This document shows, piece by piece, positions 1 through 11,523 of a stretch of 64,000 bases of DNA. A program made the position numbers and the translations under genes. Source of the DNA: Chionoecetes opilio (Eukaryota > Arthropoda > Malacostraca > Decapoda > Majidae); NCBI GenBank assembly GCA_016584305.1, contig JACEEZ010007144.1, forward strand, positions 7,705-71,704. The letters are read 5' to 3'. Under the pieces are notes generated by a model that searched no databases, was not told the DNA's origin, and saw only the letters and a list, made by a program, of their open reading frames with translations. The number at the start of each line of letters is the position of its first letter. The stretch's first letter is position 1.

Positions 1-474
1 TTTTGTTTCAAGCGGGGCAAAGTCGCAGAAAATTGGCGTGCGACTTGCTTAGTTCGACTTTTTCAAACGTTTGCGACTTTGACTTGTGACTTCGAAATTC
101 ATGTGCGGCAAAGTCGCAAAGTGCAATCGGTGCCGCAACGCCCAGCTCTGAATTCTAGTCACTTATTCCTCTCGTTGATGCAGTGGTATTGAACAGTCTG
201 CTTCTCTCCTAATAGCTTCTTTCATTTCCTTCAAAACATGAGTGCTAGGTTTTCTCAGACTTATTCCGTCCTTTTTAACTGTTTTATTTGAACAGTTACG
301 GAAGCATCATCAATTTTTTTTCCTTAGTTTGCCTTAAAGGTTTAAGTTTGAGTCTTGCCTCATTAGTCACGTGGTTTCGTGGTAACATAAGCATTGCACA
401 GACTCGCTAAATCAGGAATTGCCCGACCGTGGGTGGCCTTGTCGAGCTGACGTGCCCTTGCTTCCCCTCGGCAG
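1..474. other. Non-coding, probable intron
   Basis: No credible reading frame is seen. The first 130 bases contain several direct and inverted copies of a short motif around GCAAAGTCGCA. The stretch ends in a pyrimidine-rich tract and CTCGGCAG at 467-474, which fits a splice acceptor for the exon that follows, so an intron is the simplest reading. Confidence 0.35.
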
Positions 475-668
475 GCTGAAAGGGAGTGGCGCCACCTCAA
501 GAACAACGTCACCTCCACCCAGGCGGCGCCGGGACTTTTACCAGAAGCTCACAACCCGCCAGATGCTGACCTGCACCAGCGGTACAAACTCGACTTCGAG
601 CTTTTCGGCTACACCCTCGACGCCTACCTGCCCTGGCCAGGACGCGCGCCACCGCCCACACTCGTAAT
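475..668 (+). CDS. Terminal exon of a carbohydrate sulfotransferase (copy 1)
   Basis: Reading from 475 the frame is open and encodes a basic stretch (AEREWRHLKNN), then HQRYKLDFELFGYTLDAYLP. The Y-x-x-DF-x-LF-x-Y motif near the C-terminus is typical of the Golgi sulfotransferase family 2 proteins (chondroitin, dermatan and HNK-1 sulfotransferases), which move sulfate from PAPS to glycan chains. In that family the protein ends a few residues after the motif, as here. A good acceptor (CTCGGCAG) lies directly upstream. From about 669 the sequence is the 3' tail of an opposite-strand LINE, whose ATAAGAAC repeats supply the stop TAA at 703-705. The catalytic PAPS-binding exons would lie upstream of the window. 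Identification rests on the one motif and on the related exons at 12.4 and 15.0 kb; a pseudogene is possible. Confidence 0.5.
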
Positions 669-3600
669 GCATAAGAACATAAGAACTAAGAACATAAGAA
701 AATAAGGAAGCTACAAGAGGCCGCGAGGCCTACACGTGGTAGTTCCTGTCACCTAACACTACCTACATCCACCTTTCATCCCCATCCATGAACCTATCCA
801 GCTCCCTTTAAGCTCCCTAATGACTCCGCACTAACTACCTGTCTACTGAGACCATTCCACTCATTCACCACCCTATTTGTGAGCCAGTTTTTCCCTATTT
901 CCTTTCTAAATCTACGCTTTTCCAGCTTGATCCGTTACTTCTTGTTCTACCCTGGTTAAAAGCCGTAAGAACTTTTCCTACCTCTCCTTTATTAAATCCC
1001 TTTATCCACTTAAAAACTTCTATCAGATCGCCCCTTACTCTGCGTCTCTCGAGTGAGTGTAATTTTAATAACTTCAATCTCCTCTCATAAACTAAAGTTA
1101 CGCATCCCTTGTATAATTTTGGTCATCCTTCTCTGCACTTTTTCTAACAACACTATATCCATCCTGTAATATGGAGACCAAACTGAACTGCATAGTCTAT
1201 GGTGAGGCCTGACTAGAGCCAGATAAAGCTTTAGAATAACTTCCGCACTTCTACTTTTAACACTTCTGGTAATGAATCCTAATACTCTATTAGCTCTATT
1301 TCTGGCCTCAATACATTGTTTCCTAGGTCGGAGGTCTGGGCTCACCCTCACTCCAAGATCTTTTCACCTTCTGATCTTTTCAGCGATACATTGCTTATGG
1401 TGTATCTATTACCAGGGTTTTTTTCTACCAACATTCATAACGCTACATTTATCAATATTAAATTACATCTGCCATCTGACTGCCCACTCGTTAAGTTTAT
1501 CTAAGTCTCCTGCAATATGTTTACGTCAGACTGTGATCCAATAATCCTACCTAACTTAGTATCATCAGCAAACTTGCTGATATCACTGCTAATCCCACTA
1601 TCCAAGTCGTTGATGTAAATCAAAAATAGTATGGGCCCAAAACAGACCCTTGTGGAACTCCACTTGTTACCAGTCCCCATTCAGATTTGGAACCATTATT
1701 GTAACCCTTTGTTGCCTATTACTTAGCCAAGCTCTGATCCAATGAAGAACCTTCCCTTCGATACCATGAGCCCTAACCTTATTTAAGAGTCGCTCGTGTG
1801 GTACTTTGTCAAATGCCTTACTAAAGTCCAGATATATTTATCATAATCCTTATCATCATTATCTGCCGTCTCATAAACTTTCCTATAAAAACTCAATAAA
1901 TTGGTGAGACATGACTACCCTTGGTGAATCCATGTTGTGAATCATTTGATCAAACTATGTTTATCTAAGTGCTCTCTAATGTTTTTTGCAATAATAGATT
2001 CCAATAATTTACCCACCACTGATGTTAGACTTACGGGTCGATAATTTGACTTTAGTCCTCTGTCTCCCTTCTTAAATATGGGAACAACATTTCCTTTCCT
2101 CCACAATAATGGCACATCGCCTATCTCAACCGATTTCCTAAAAATGTGCACTAACGACTCACTAACAACCTCCTTGCATTCCTTTAATACCCTGGGATAC
2201 ACTTCATCTGGTCCTGGCGATTTAAATGTTTTCATTTTTCTATACCCTCCTCCACCATTTCCCTAGTTATCACAATATCTTTGAGTTTTTCCTCATCGCT
2301 TCCTTTGAACATCTGTTCACTATCAGGTATCGTCTGTGTATCCTCCTCCGTAAAAACACTAAGAAATAATCATTTAGACTCCTACACATATCCTCATCCG
2401 TATTTAGACCTCACCCTGTCCTGACCTTAAGGGCCCAAATAATTCCCTTGTCTTTGTTTTATAAACCTGATAGAACCCTTTGGGTCCCTGTTCGCCTGTT
2501 CTGCTACTTTAATCTCATAATTGTTCTTAGCAACTCGAGTTAATTTCTTCACTGTCCTCGCCATCACGTTATACTGTTCTTTGTTTACCAATCCTGCCTT
2601 GAACCTTAAATAAATGTTTCTTTTTACTCCAATTGTGGTTTTAACTTGGTGGTCATCCATTTTGGATCACTCTTTCTGGACCTTATCTCCCTATAAGGAA
2701 TATTTCTTTTCTGTCCGTCAATTATATTCCTTACAAATGAGATATTAATCATCCTCGGCTCCGACCTCACTTCCCCTTCTAACTCTCTAATTACCTCCTC
2801 AGCCCTGACCTCACTTCCCTGTCTAACCGCTCTAATTATCTCCTCAGCCTCGACCTCACTACCATATCTGACCGCGCCAATTACCTCCCGGTGCCTTCCT
2901 AATCCTTCATAATGGGCCTTTCCAGCTGACAACGCCTTGTCCTGGGAAACTTTCTGCTCCTCCATCCCACACCTCTTATTAATAACCTCCAGGTGTCTTC
3001 TTAATCCCGCATAATTGGCCTTTCTGAAATTAGGTATTCGATGCCTATTGCCACTTAATTTTCCAACTTCCCATTTTAAGCTAAATCTGATCTCATAATG
3101 GTCGCTATTATCTAACTTTCCCCCGACCTCCACATTTGTAACTAAATCGTCTCTATTTGTCAGCAATAGATCTAGAATATTATCTCCTCTAGAAGGCTTC
3201 TTGATTGCTTGACTTAGGAAGTTATCCTGGATTATATTTAACAATTCATCTCATCGCTGTCACCTATGATTAAATCCCAGTCTATATTCCTAAGATTAAA
3301 ATCTCCCACCACGCATAATCGATTATATCTGCAGGCCTTGTTTATTTTTCCCATATAGGAGCTGAATCCTCTTTACATAAGTTTGGAGGCCTATACACTA
3401 CACCCAAAACCATTTTCTCAGTTCCCTCCGTAACCTCTACCCATATAGACTCTATGCTGTCATCTGTTTTTATAACATTATTGACACAACACTGCAATGC
3501 ATCTCTTGCATAAAGCGCAACTCCTCCTCCTCGTCTGCCTACTCTGTCCTTGTGAAATAACTTATACCCAGCTATCTCGACTTCCGGATCGAATACCTTT

Positions 3601-4445
3601 CCTGACATATCCAACCATGTTTCTGTTAATGCTATTATATCAAAATCCTCTACACTATTTATTCCTCTCAGGAAATCTATCTTTTTTAAAATACTCCTAC
3701 AGTTTGTATAGTAAACCTTCAAGCAACTCCTCTTTTTTTTGTCAATTTTCCCTTTATCTTTAACTAAACCCCTCCTCTCTCTCTTCTTACGAATCACTTT
3801 AGTTCCCTGCCTTCTGAAACTCCTCCTAGTGTCGCAAGTTTCCTTTACCCCGACCCCCGTGTCTAAACCCGGTTCTCTATCTAAAAAAGCCTGCAGTGCA
3901 TCTACCTCCCTTTCAAGGGATTCAGACAAGATCTGAACTCCTTTCCTCGAAAAGTGCACCCCGTCCCTGCGGTAGAGGCTGTTATGCCCGAAAAAGAGGT
4001 CCCAGCTGTCGACAAAGGCCCAACCATTGGCTTTGCAATGAAGTGCCAGCCGGCAATTCACCGCAATAGCCCTGGAGTACCACATGTCGTCAACAAAGCG
4101 TCTTGGAAGGACACCACACACCACAGGGAACCCACCCCTGTCCCTAACTTTACCTACAGCTTCCTTGAACCGCCGTAGCAATTCCTCACTTTTTACACAC
4201 TCAACATCATTTCCCCCAGCGCTCAGGCAGACGATGGGCTTTTTCCTTGGTCCGCCATGCACTCAACTATCTTGTCACTAACATAACCTATCCCCTTCCC
4301 GGGGTAACTCACCGACTTCATGCGCATCCCTTCTCTGTCACAGAACCTGCTGTCAAGATTTCTAACCTGACTGTCACCAACCACCAAGATTTTACCTTGC
4401 ACACCCCATGCACACCCCATGCTAGCTGGGTTTCGAATTGATATG
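669..4445 (-). mobile_element. CR1-like LINE retrotransposon, decayed but nearly full length
   Basis: The element is read on the minus strand, from about 4445 down to a 3' tail of TTCTTATG-type octamers at 669-705. In order it encodes a SGNH hydrolase-like domain, an apurinic-type endonuclease and RT. Coding segments lie in several frames with stops, so it is dead. The 3' end lies in or just behind the last codons of the sulfotransferase exon. Two further 3' fragments of the same family are at 30574-30940 and about 32285-32338. LINEs with an SGNH (esterase-like) domain are known in the CR1/Jockey group; the exact clade is inferred. Confidence 0.8.
1085..2660 (-). pseudogene. CR1-like LINE, reverse transcriptase region
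   Basis: This continues the endonuclease segment. Visible RT blocks are KSPGPDEVYPRVLKE with FKKGDRGLKSNYRPVSLTS at 2235-1942, GVPQGSVLGP at about 1660-1635 and KFADDTK at about 1575-1553. The active site is FADD rather than YADD, which is seen in some CR1-group elements. The C-terminal segment (1351-1085) has ANRVLGFI and LVRPHHRLCSSVWSPYY, the usual thumb-like end of such proteins. The blocks lie in different frames, so no intact protein is made. Confidence 0.8.
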
Positions 4446-4453
4446 GTATACAC
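2624..4453 (-). pseudogene. CR1-like LINE, SGNH plus endonuclease region
   Basis: The first frame (4453-4223) holds ILVVGDSQVRNLDSRF, the GDS block I of SGNH hydrolases. A frameshift leads into 4262-3342, which holds the AGGND block III and DGVHFSRKG, a block V-like D-x-x-H, then a basic linker. The endonuclease follows with YTNCRSI, ALTETWL and GRRGGGVALY. The last third (3244-2624, another frame) contains LDLLLTNRDDL and NSDHYEI, the catalytic SDH of AP-like endonucleases. Between about 3000 and 2760 the sequence H-x-EVI/AVR-GSEV is repeated three times, an internal duplication. The domain order is that of a fused polyprotein or of adjacent ORF1 and ORF2; frameshifts prevent deciding. Confidence 0.75.
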
Positions 4454-4584
4454 TTGTATATTTATTAATTTATTTATTAATTTTGTGTGTTATTCCCCAC
4501 CCGTGGCCTTGTCCACGCGAGTCGGACTCGCGATCGCCAGTTTCACCCTTCGGTGCGAGGCTGCGAGCTTGGATTATTAGCTAT
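4446..4584. other. A+T-rich spacer between two LINE copies
   Basis: The spacer holds TTTATTAA repeats and a GC-rich piece with CGCGAGTCGGACTCGCG, a small perfect-arm palindrome at about 4516-4532. No gene is visible. Confidence 0.4.
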
Positions 4585-5275
4585 TATTATTAATACATCT
4601 TTTACTCCATCCCATGTCACCTCTCAAACCTTCAATCGCTGCATATCTAGGTGCATTCAGTGCCATTCTTGCTACTCTATTTTGTCCCACTTCCAATTTC
4701 TCTATTTCACTCTCATTCCACGCAATCACATCCATACCATACATAATGCTTGGGACAGCCCCACTCTTCCACACTTCCCTCAACACGTCTACATTGCTTG
4801 CCCTCATCCTTGCAACACTCCCAAGTCGACCAACCCACTGATTTACCTGCTGATCTTTTCAGCCTTTGCTTTTCCACATCCATTGGAACTCATGTACATC
4901 CCTAGGTACTTGTATTCACAAGTTTGCTCTAATTCATTCTCTCCCAGTCTCCATGTAGCTTTTCTCTCATCCTCTGACCTATTTACTATCATCACCTTAC
5001 TTTTCTCACTGCTAAATCTTACTCCAAAGTCTCTCCCATACTCATCACCACATCTAAAAGGTTCTGGAGTTCCTCAGCCGATCACTCATAACTACCATAT
5101 CATCTGCATACATTAACAAACATATTTTGTCACTCCCTACTCTCACTCCTGAATCCATTCTTCTCATCCTTACTGCCAGTTCCTCAGTATACAGACTAAA
5201 CAAGGTTGGGGACAGAATACATCCTTGCCTAACACCTCTCTCACGCCTCACCATTCTGTTTCTGTATTACCTAGC
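4585..5275 (-). pseudogene. LINE fragment (relative of the 38-43 kb LINE), part 1
   Basis: The minus-strand frames read GVRQGCILSPTLFSLYTEEL and LLMYADDMVVMSD at 5054-5254, then VPSIMYGMDVIAWNES and RYAAIEGLRGDMGW at 4577-4807. Each block has a close counterpart in the LINE at 41.6-42.4 kb (GIRQGCVLSP, LMYADDVV, VPSIMYGLE, AIRGDMGW). It is therefore the RT core and connection region of a related copy, truncated at its 3' end near 4585. The 5' side is cut by the hAT element at 5276 and resumes at 7338. Confidence 0.75.
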
Positions 5276-5450
5276 CAGGGGTGGGGAACTGCGGCCTTCT
5301 AAGCCATTAAGTGTGGCCTTTTGAATGAATCCAAATTTTGCAGAACAAATCCTTTTATTTTTATTAATATGTTTTTGTTCGTCTTTTATTATTTTAATTT
5401 TAATCTTAAAAAGAACGTAATTAAAATACCAAAGAGTAAAAGAAGATTCA

Positions 5451-7020
5451 ATGCTCATCAGCATTATGCGGCTTTATGCCACTCATAAGGACCACAAATA
5501 TTTCAAATTAGAGGGAGAGGCGCGAAAGGTTGCATTGCAGAAATTAAAAGATACAAAGCAAAAGCAAAGACAATTATTTCAAGCAGCGGTAAGACCCGGA
5601 AATAATGCCACTGAAGCAACTTATAAAGTGACTTATATACTCGGGAAAATAGGGAAGCCATTCAGCGATGTGGAAATCGTAAAAGAATGCATTGTTGTAG
5701 GATGCTTAGACCCCGATAAGGTGATGCTTAGACCCCGATAAGGTGATGCTTAGACCCCGATAAGGCTTCAAAGTACAAACAACTGCCTCTTTCAAGGAGA
5801 ACCATAACTGATCGGCAGCATGAATTAGCCCGCAACGTAACAGAACAACTTCACACAATACTCCAAAAGGAAAATATATATTATTCAATCGCTTTGGATG
5901 AATCAACTGATACTACTGACTCGGCGCAGGTTTTTACTTTCATTCGGGGCATAACAGAAGATTTTCTTTGCTACGAAGAGTTGCTGGCTTTGGCACTCTT
6001 GCGGGTAGAACACGAGGAATAGATATCTTCACAAACTTTCAGGATAAATGTCGTAAGTTGGACTGGATTTGATTAATTTAGTGAGTATATGTACAGACGG
6101 TGCACCTTCCATGACAGGAAAACGTGCAGGGTTTATTGCACAGGTAAAAAAATATTACCTGGTCCAGATGCTCTCATTTCTTTTCATTGTATCTTACATC
6201 AGCAAAATCTCTGTGTTAAATCTACTATTTTAAGTGACACATTGCAACAAGTAAGTATTGTTAACTATATTCGTGCAAATGCAACACGGCATCGTCCGTT
6301 TCGTAACATGCTAAAGTTGGACGATGAGGTATCCAGTGTGGATTTGCCGTCTAAAGTGCGTTGGCTATCGCAGGGACAGGTGTTAGCAAAAATGTTATCT
6401 TTGCGAGAACAGATAGTGAAATTTTATGAAGAACAGAATCAGCAATGTGAATTACTGAAAGAAGATTTCTATAGAAATGCTGCATTTCTGTGTGATATCA
6501 TGTCAAAGCAAAATCACTTGAATATTTCTTTGTAAGGTAAAACTAAGTCTATATATGATATGTTTGAAAAAATCCAAGCCTTTCGAAAAAAGCTATCTTT
6601 TTTCAAAACTTTCTTCTTCAAAAGGAAATTTCGGGTGAACATTTTCCCCAGTTAGCAAAGGTCGTTGATGAGCAGGAGGATTCATGCGAATCATTTGAAG
6701 AATACGCAGCTGTTATAGACTCATTAATTGGAGAATACAATGAAAGGTTCACTGACTTTGAGAATCATGACATCACACTCAAATTAGCATTTCAACCTCA
6801 CCTAGTTGATGTCTCCAAGGCTCCTAAAGAACTACAGATGGAATTGATTGAGCTCTCAGAAGATGACATTTTAAAGTCCTTCATTGACGCTAAGAAAGAT
6901 CCAATTGAAATATGGAAAAATGCAATAGAATACCCACGCCTTCGGCAACATGCACGAAAATGCTTTCTCTTGCTTTTCAAACCACTTATTGCTGCGAATC
7001 TACATTCTCCTACCTAACCC
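5451..7020 (+). pseudogene. hAT transposase, GTF2IRD2/ZBED-like, frameshifted
   Basis: Recognisable pieces, in order, are HKDHKYFKLEGEARK with ATYKVTYILGKIGKPFSD (5451-5700), then IYYSIALDESTDTTDSAQ (around 5875), which contains the D-E-S-T-D catalytic-region motif of hAT transposases. SFHCILHQQNLC and VNYIRANATRHRPF follow near 6175-6310, KVRWLSQGQVL near 6355, and EEYAAVIDSLIGEY and ITLKLAFQPHLVDV after 6690. This series is typical of the family that also gave rise to vertebrate GTF2IRD2. The BED finger start is missing and several frameshifts occur, one at the 22-bp triplication at 5701. It is not functional. Confidence 0.75.
5701..5765 (+). repeat. 22-bp unit repeated three times inside the hAT gene
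   Basis: The unit GATGCTTAGACCCCGATAAG plus GT occurs three times head to tail. Each extra 22-bp copy shifts the reading frame, so the triplication itself breaks the transposase. Replication slippage after the element died, or an assembly artefact, would explain it. Confidence 0.85.
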
Positions 7021-7337
7021 AAATCAAGACGCCCTAAGGTCACAAATGACGGATACCCATCTAGAGGATCAGCTGAAACTGCGGACCTCCACGCTGCAAC
7101 CAAATATTAAATGCTTTCCTACAAAAAAGCAGTTACAACAAAGTCATTAAAAGGTTAGTTAACTTTATAATTAATTTTTTTCTTTCATTTTTTTAAGTTA
7201 TTTAGTACATAGTAGTTAGATTTTTACAAAAAATTTACATTTTGAAGTATACCTAATTGAAGTTTCTTGAATGCGGCCTTATTAGATTACAGCTAACTTA
7301 ATGCGGCCTTCCAATTTGAAAAGGTTCCCCACCTCTG

Positions 7338-7460
7338 ACTAGCCTATATTTTGCTCTAGTATCTTCATACATGCTCCTCACTATGTTCACTATCTTTTGA
7401 CTCAACCCAACCTTTTCCAAACCTTGCACAACATTTCTCTGTTTACTCTAGGCTTCATTA
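7338..7460 (-). pseudogene. LINE fragment, part 2 (upstream of the hAT insertion)
   Basis: On the minus strand the segment reads a near match to the RVDRRMLCKV and MYENTQARF blocks of the 41.5 kb LINE. It joins directly to the fragment ending at 5275 once the hAT element is removed. Confidence 0.7.
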
Positions 7461-7867
7461 GGCATTTTAGTAATCATAGGCTTTCTAATGTAGGAGTGCG
7501 GGGCCCTGAATGAAATATGGGGTAAAACGTAATTATAAAGTGGGGGAGAGATGCCCTCTTCAACGCATTGGGAATATACAATCTATATGACATCTTCATC
7601 ACGTCAAGCTCTCTTTTTCTTAGGGTTTTACTCCTACTGATGAAAGTAATAACGAAGTTGAACCCCAACTCAGATTGTCTTCATTTTATTTAAATTTCAT
7701 GTTCGAAAGTTATCCTAAGCAAATTACGGAGCCTTTGTAGAGCACAGTGTCTCACATCTTATATTCATTATCTCATAAATATATAGAAAATTATCCTGTA
7801 AAAATTTTAAGATCTTTGGCTGGGCTAAGCCCCCAATGTTTCAAGATCCTAAATACACCCCTGAGCG
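7461..7867. other. Unrecognised, possibly repetitive DNA
   Basis: No gene is recognised. The motif around 7530-7560 (ATTATAAAGTGGGGGAGAGA) recurs, inverted, near 47592-47625, and a related GGGGGAGATGCCCCC piece is at about 32050-32070. This marks a dispersed repeat whose limits cannot be set. Confidence 0.3.
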
Positions 7868-7934
7868 CGCGCGCACCACACACACACACACCACGCACGC
7901 ACACGCACACGCACACGCACACGCACACGCACAC
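7868..7934 (+). repeat. (CACACG)n microsatellite
   Basis: Alternating CACACA and GCACAC hexamers cover about 65 bases. Reading frames across it (poly-His/Thr) are artefacts. Confidence 0.9.
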
Positions 7935-8886
7935 CGTTCAAGGCACGATATTTTTTGCTGACAAGGCAGACAATTACTATCCCCCTTGAGCAACGAAAGG
8001 AGGTAAGGGGTGTGTCAGGTCCCTGCATTACCCACAGATTGGTCCCTAATGAGTTCTAAGTTCTTTTTATGAGGGTGACAGCTGCGTTCGCGAATTCACC
8101 CCGTAATCAAGACCGTGGGTGAAGAACTTACCCAGGGTCACTGTCCATTGCTGAGGGCAAATTATACGTCGATGCCAGGAATATTCATGTTTTTAAAGCT
8201 CAGATTGACCAATTGAGAAAATTTAGGAGACAGAACCCCATGAATGTAACTCATTCAACACTCACCACCAAACATCACGCATGAATGGAAACTGATATGA
8301 ATAGAATGAATGGCACAGCTGCCTCTCCTTTGTAAAAAGCCAAGCGAGGTGTTTGCAGGTGTCCTCTCGGGTTATTCGTACAGGTGTTAGAAGTAATATA
8401 ATAATTCAGTAGGTGTTTTTGCGCTATTCCTGACATGTATGTACGTACAGGTTGTCACAAAGCTATACTACATGTCTATGTATTGTGTAAAATGTGCCCA
8501 ATTATCCTAAAAAAAGCATTACCCCAAACTCTATCCCAACATAGCTTTATTACCCTGAATGGAGCCTAGCCTAGCATATGGGAAGGTGACCAGGGGAGGG
8601 TGACAGGCGAGGAGGGAACAACTTCTCTAAATCACCCGGTGCATATTCCCGTTCTCTATGCATCTGTGGTTTCCGAGTGAAGACGCTTGGCTGTAGCTCC
8701 GAAATTAACCATAGGATTTTCTCGAAAATATCCTCATTGTGATTCCCACACAAAGTCATCTAAGTTCACCTGTGAAAATCTGGCCTACCCTATCCGTAAC
8801 CTATCGTAACCTAACCTGACGTGTTCAAGAGTAAACGCCACATACTCTTCCAGAAAACGGGAATATGCCACCCGGTTCAACACAAC
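7935..8886. other. No recognisable feature
   Basis: Reading frames are short and none resembles a known protein. No long repeat was seen by eye. Confidence 0.4.
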
Positions 8887-9240
8887 CAAAGACCCTACAA
8901 GCAAGATAGGAAAGCTGAGGCCCTAGCCTAAGCATAATTTGTGATGTCTAACACGAGCGCCATCTGTGGCGTCCAATGTAACTGTTGATTGAGGACTTAT
9001 TTAAATCAAATTATTACTCCCTCTGACATCAAGATCAATACTCTATGCATTTTTAGCACACACACTCACACACATACACAATCAGACATGATAATAATAT
9101 ATACTGAAATACAGTATCATCAGGTGGGAATTGAACCCGGGCCCGCGGAGCCGCACGACACGACAGCACAATATATTGCTTAACAACACGACAGCACACT
9201 CCGAAACACCTGCTTTCCTATCTTGCGTGTAGGGTCTTTG
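8887..9240. repeat. Inverted-repeat unit with 29-bp arms
   Basis: Arms at 8887-8915 and 9212-9240 are reverse complements with one mismatch; the left arm begins CAAAGACCCTACAAGCAAGA. The 296-bp interior includes a CACACA run near 9058-9080 and, on the minus strand at 9118-9145, GGGTTCAATTCCCACC, which resembles a tRNA/SINE B box. It could be a small MITE or a SINE remnant with a foldback; no TSD is evident. Confidence 0.45.
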
Positions 9241-11160
9241 AACCCAACCTTCGAGCCAGCTGCCTTCCTTATTCCACTGCTTCTGCTGTTAAAACTTTAC
9301 CTTTTTAGGTCCCCTCCAGAGCTAATGCACTAGCTAGCAAGAGAGGGTTGATCGCGACCCCAGGGGAATTCCTGGGTAAAATGGCAACCTTATCCTACAT
9401 CTGGTTAATAACGTAACGAGGCTGCACTACGATCTGAAAGAAACACACTAAGGAGAAAAACGCGTCTGGCAACCCCGCCACCCCCGCCATCACTCCCAAC
9501 AGCCAGCCCGTCATTCTCTTTTTGCCCATCGTCTAGTCAACATTAAGCCTTTCTACCTAGTTGCACGTGTTGTCGACGCTGGTCATCTTTGATTATATTG
9601 GTGAGCAACTGATTGATTTTCTCGTGTGTTAGCTGCTTTTTTCCCATTCGCTTTTGACCCGGGATCCCACTGTAGGTTTTTCCGGGGCGGGTGTACTTCA
9701 CATCTCGTTCATGTGTCCCTATAGTGTCTGGGGGTGGGGGGGGTTCCCTTTTCACCCTTGGTGGGTGTTGAGGGACGGCCTCCTAGAGCTTCGGCGGTGT
9801 TGTTGCCCCCCACGGAGGATTTGTTTCGTGTTGGTGGGAGTGTGGGGCGTTTCGCTCCTCTCCTCCCCCCCCTCAAGACTACTTCCGGTCGTTTTGACCA
9901 GGCCCCTCATTATGCCACTCTATAGTGGCATGGTAGGGAACATGCCTTAGCTTAGGAACACTGACCATTTACGGGTCAGTGTTCGAGGCGGCGCCCGGAG
10001 CTTGTCGTTAGTGGCTTTGCTACCCGACTCCTTCTTTCTCCGACTCCCCCTTGCCCTCTTTGCCTTCCTTTTCCGGAAGGAGAGAGGGAACGTGGGGATT
10101 CTTGGCGCTTGGGGCTACGCTCCCCCCGCCCCTCCCCCTCTCCGTGGGATGGGGCGGAGCGTTCGGTGATTCATGGCTTTTTCGTGGATTCGTTCGAGGA
10201 TTCGTGGATTCGTCCTTTTTCATTCATTTCGTAGTAGAAGTGGACTATTTTACAAGGTTATAACACACTACGTGGTGATTCAGAAGCTTCATAGTTATGA
10301 ATCATCAGGGTTTCATTGTTTCGTTGGTTCGATGGTTCGTTCCGTATGTTTAGTTTGAGCTCGCGCACCCCTGTAAATCATTTGATTCACATTCACCTTT
10401 TTAGGCATTAAATCAATCGATCAAATCATTTGATTACTGCCGTCATTATGGTTCGCATCTCCGCTGCAATCTATTGCTGAATAAAGCCTTATGAAAACGA
10501 AGGCTTGGACTACTATTATCTCACCACAATTTATTCAGCATAAATATACTGAACGTGCGACCACAGCCAGCAATGGAGAAGCTTCTATTCTGCGACGATA
10601 CTCAACGAAGCGTCTATGCCATGCTATTGTTTACCTCTGACGTCAAGTTTTAATACGTCATAAGCGACCCCAGACCCTCGCTTGCCACGGCTTACAGTAG
10701 CTTGCGCCACCTGGGCAAGTCGGCTTACGGAAAGTGCCTCGAGTTAACAGAAACCGCAAGCTGCCGCAAGTCGGTTTATGGCGGATTGCTCGCCAAAATT
10801 CGCCTATTAAGGACGCTATTGTGGAGTTGAAGGCCCTGAAAAATAGTGTAGCTTCCTCAACGCGCACTCACACAGCAATCTATACCGTATGCCTCTCTCA
10901 TCCCTCATTTTATGGGATCAACTCCTTGTTTGACTGTGTAGCGCCCCCCTTTTATAGGTTTCTTTCTTTGATGACGTTAATGCAAGAGGGCTCCACAATC
11001 CTGGCTATTACGCTGCCACCACCCACAATAAGTGGGGAAAAAAATTATAAGATTAAGAAAATATGTCAGTACTAATGGGTGTAAAAGATAACAACTCGTT
11101 ATCTTTATCTTAGTATATTGTCACTTTACTGATTCACCAGTAATTACTTCCCAACTCCTT
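9241..11160. other. Unrecognised region with a GC-rich block and two hairpins
   Basis: Between 9650 and 10160 the DNA is G/C-rich with runs of G and C. Two perfect-stem hairpins lie at 9912-9931 (8-bp stem, ATGCCACT...AGTGGCAT) and 9957-9983 (10-bp stem, AACACTGACC...GGTCAGTGTT). An open minus-strand frame at 9755-9543 (for example KYTRPGKTYSG) is too short to judge. I recognise no gene. Confidence 0.35.
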
Positions 11161-11400
11161 AACCTAAATCATTGAGTTATCTCTCAACTTAACCGAAAGT
11201 ATAGTTAATGCTAACAACATCGACACGACGCGATTATCAGCTCGTGCTCACAAACGTAAGCCTATAACTCCTTCTTAACCTAAATCATTAACTTATCTCT
11301 CCACTTAACAATATGCTTAATGCTAACAACATCGACACGACGCGATTATCAGCTCGTGCTCACGAACGTAATCCTATGACTCCTTCTTAACCTAAATCAT
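11161..11400 (+). repeat. Two ~115-bp direct repeats
   Basis: The sequence starting AACCTAAATCATT at 11161 is repeated from 11277 and begins a third time at 11389. Both full units contain the identical block AACATCGACACGACGCGATT. Nothing coding is visible. Confidence 0.85.
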
Positions 11401-11523
11401 TCACTAAAGTTCCCGTCACTGATTTGCTGAGTCAAGTATCAACCCACACACTCCAGCTATAGGACTAATCCTTAGTTGTATCCCTGGTGTTCAAACAGAG
11501 GCGTTCACAGGTGTCCCCCCACT

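Larger units (their letters stand above)
5276..7337 (+). mobile_element. hAT superfamily DNA transposon, inactive
   Basis: The TIRs are CAGGGGTGGGGAAC on the left and, read inward, CAGAGGTGGGGAAC on the right. The CAG...CTG ends are typical of hAT. The flanks are TACCTAGC and ACTAGCCT, an imperfect duplication around CTAGC of the kind expected from an 8-bp TSD. Removing the element joins the two LINE halves at 5275 and 7338: MYEDTRAKY on one side continues into RLGNTETEW on the other, matching the 41.6 kb LINE. The body encodes a broken transposase. Confidence 0.8.

Noticed and set aside
9654..9950. Plus-strand frame in the GC-rich block
   Set aside because: No motif, several overlapping frames open because of GC content.
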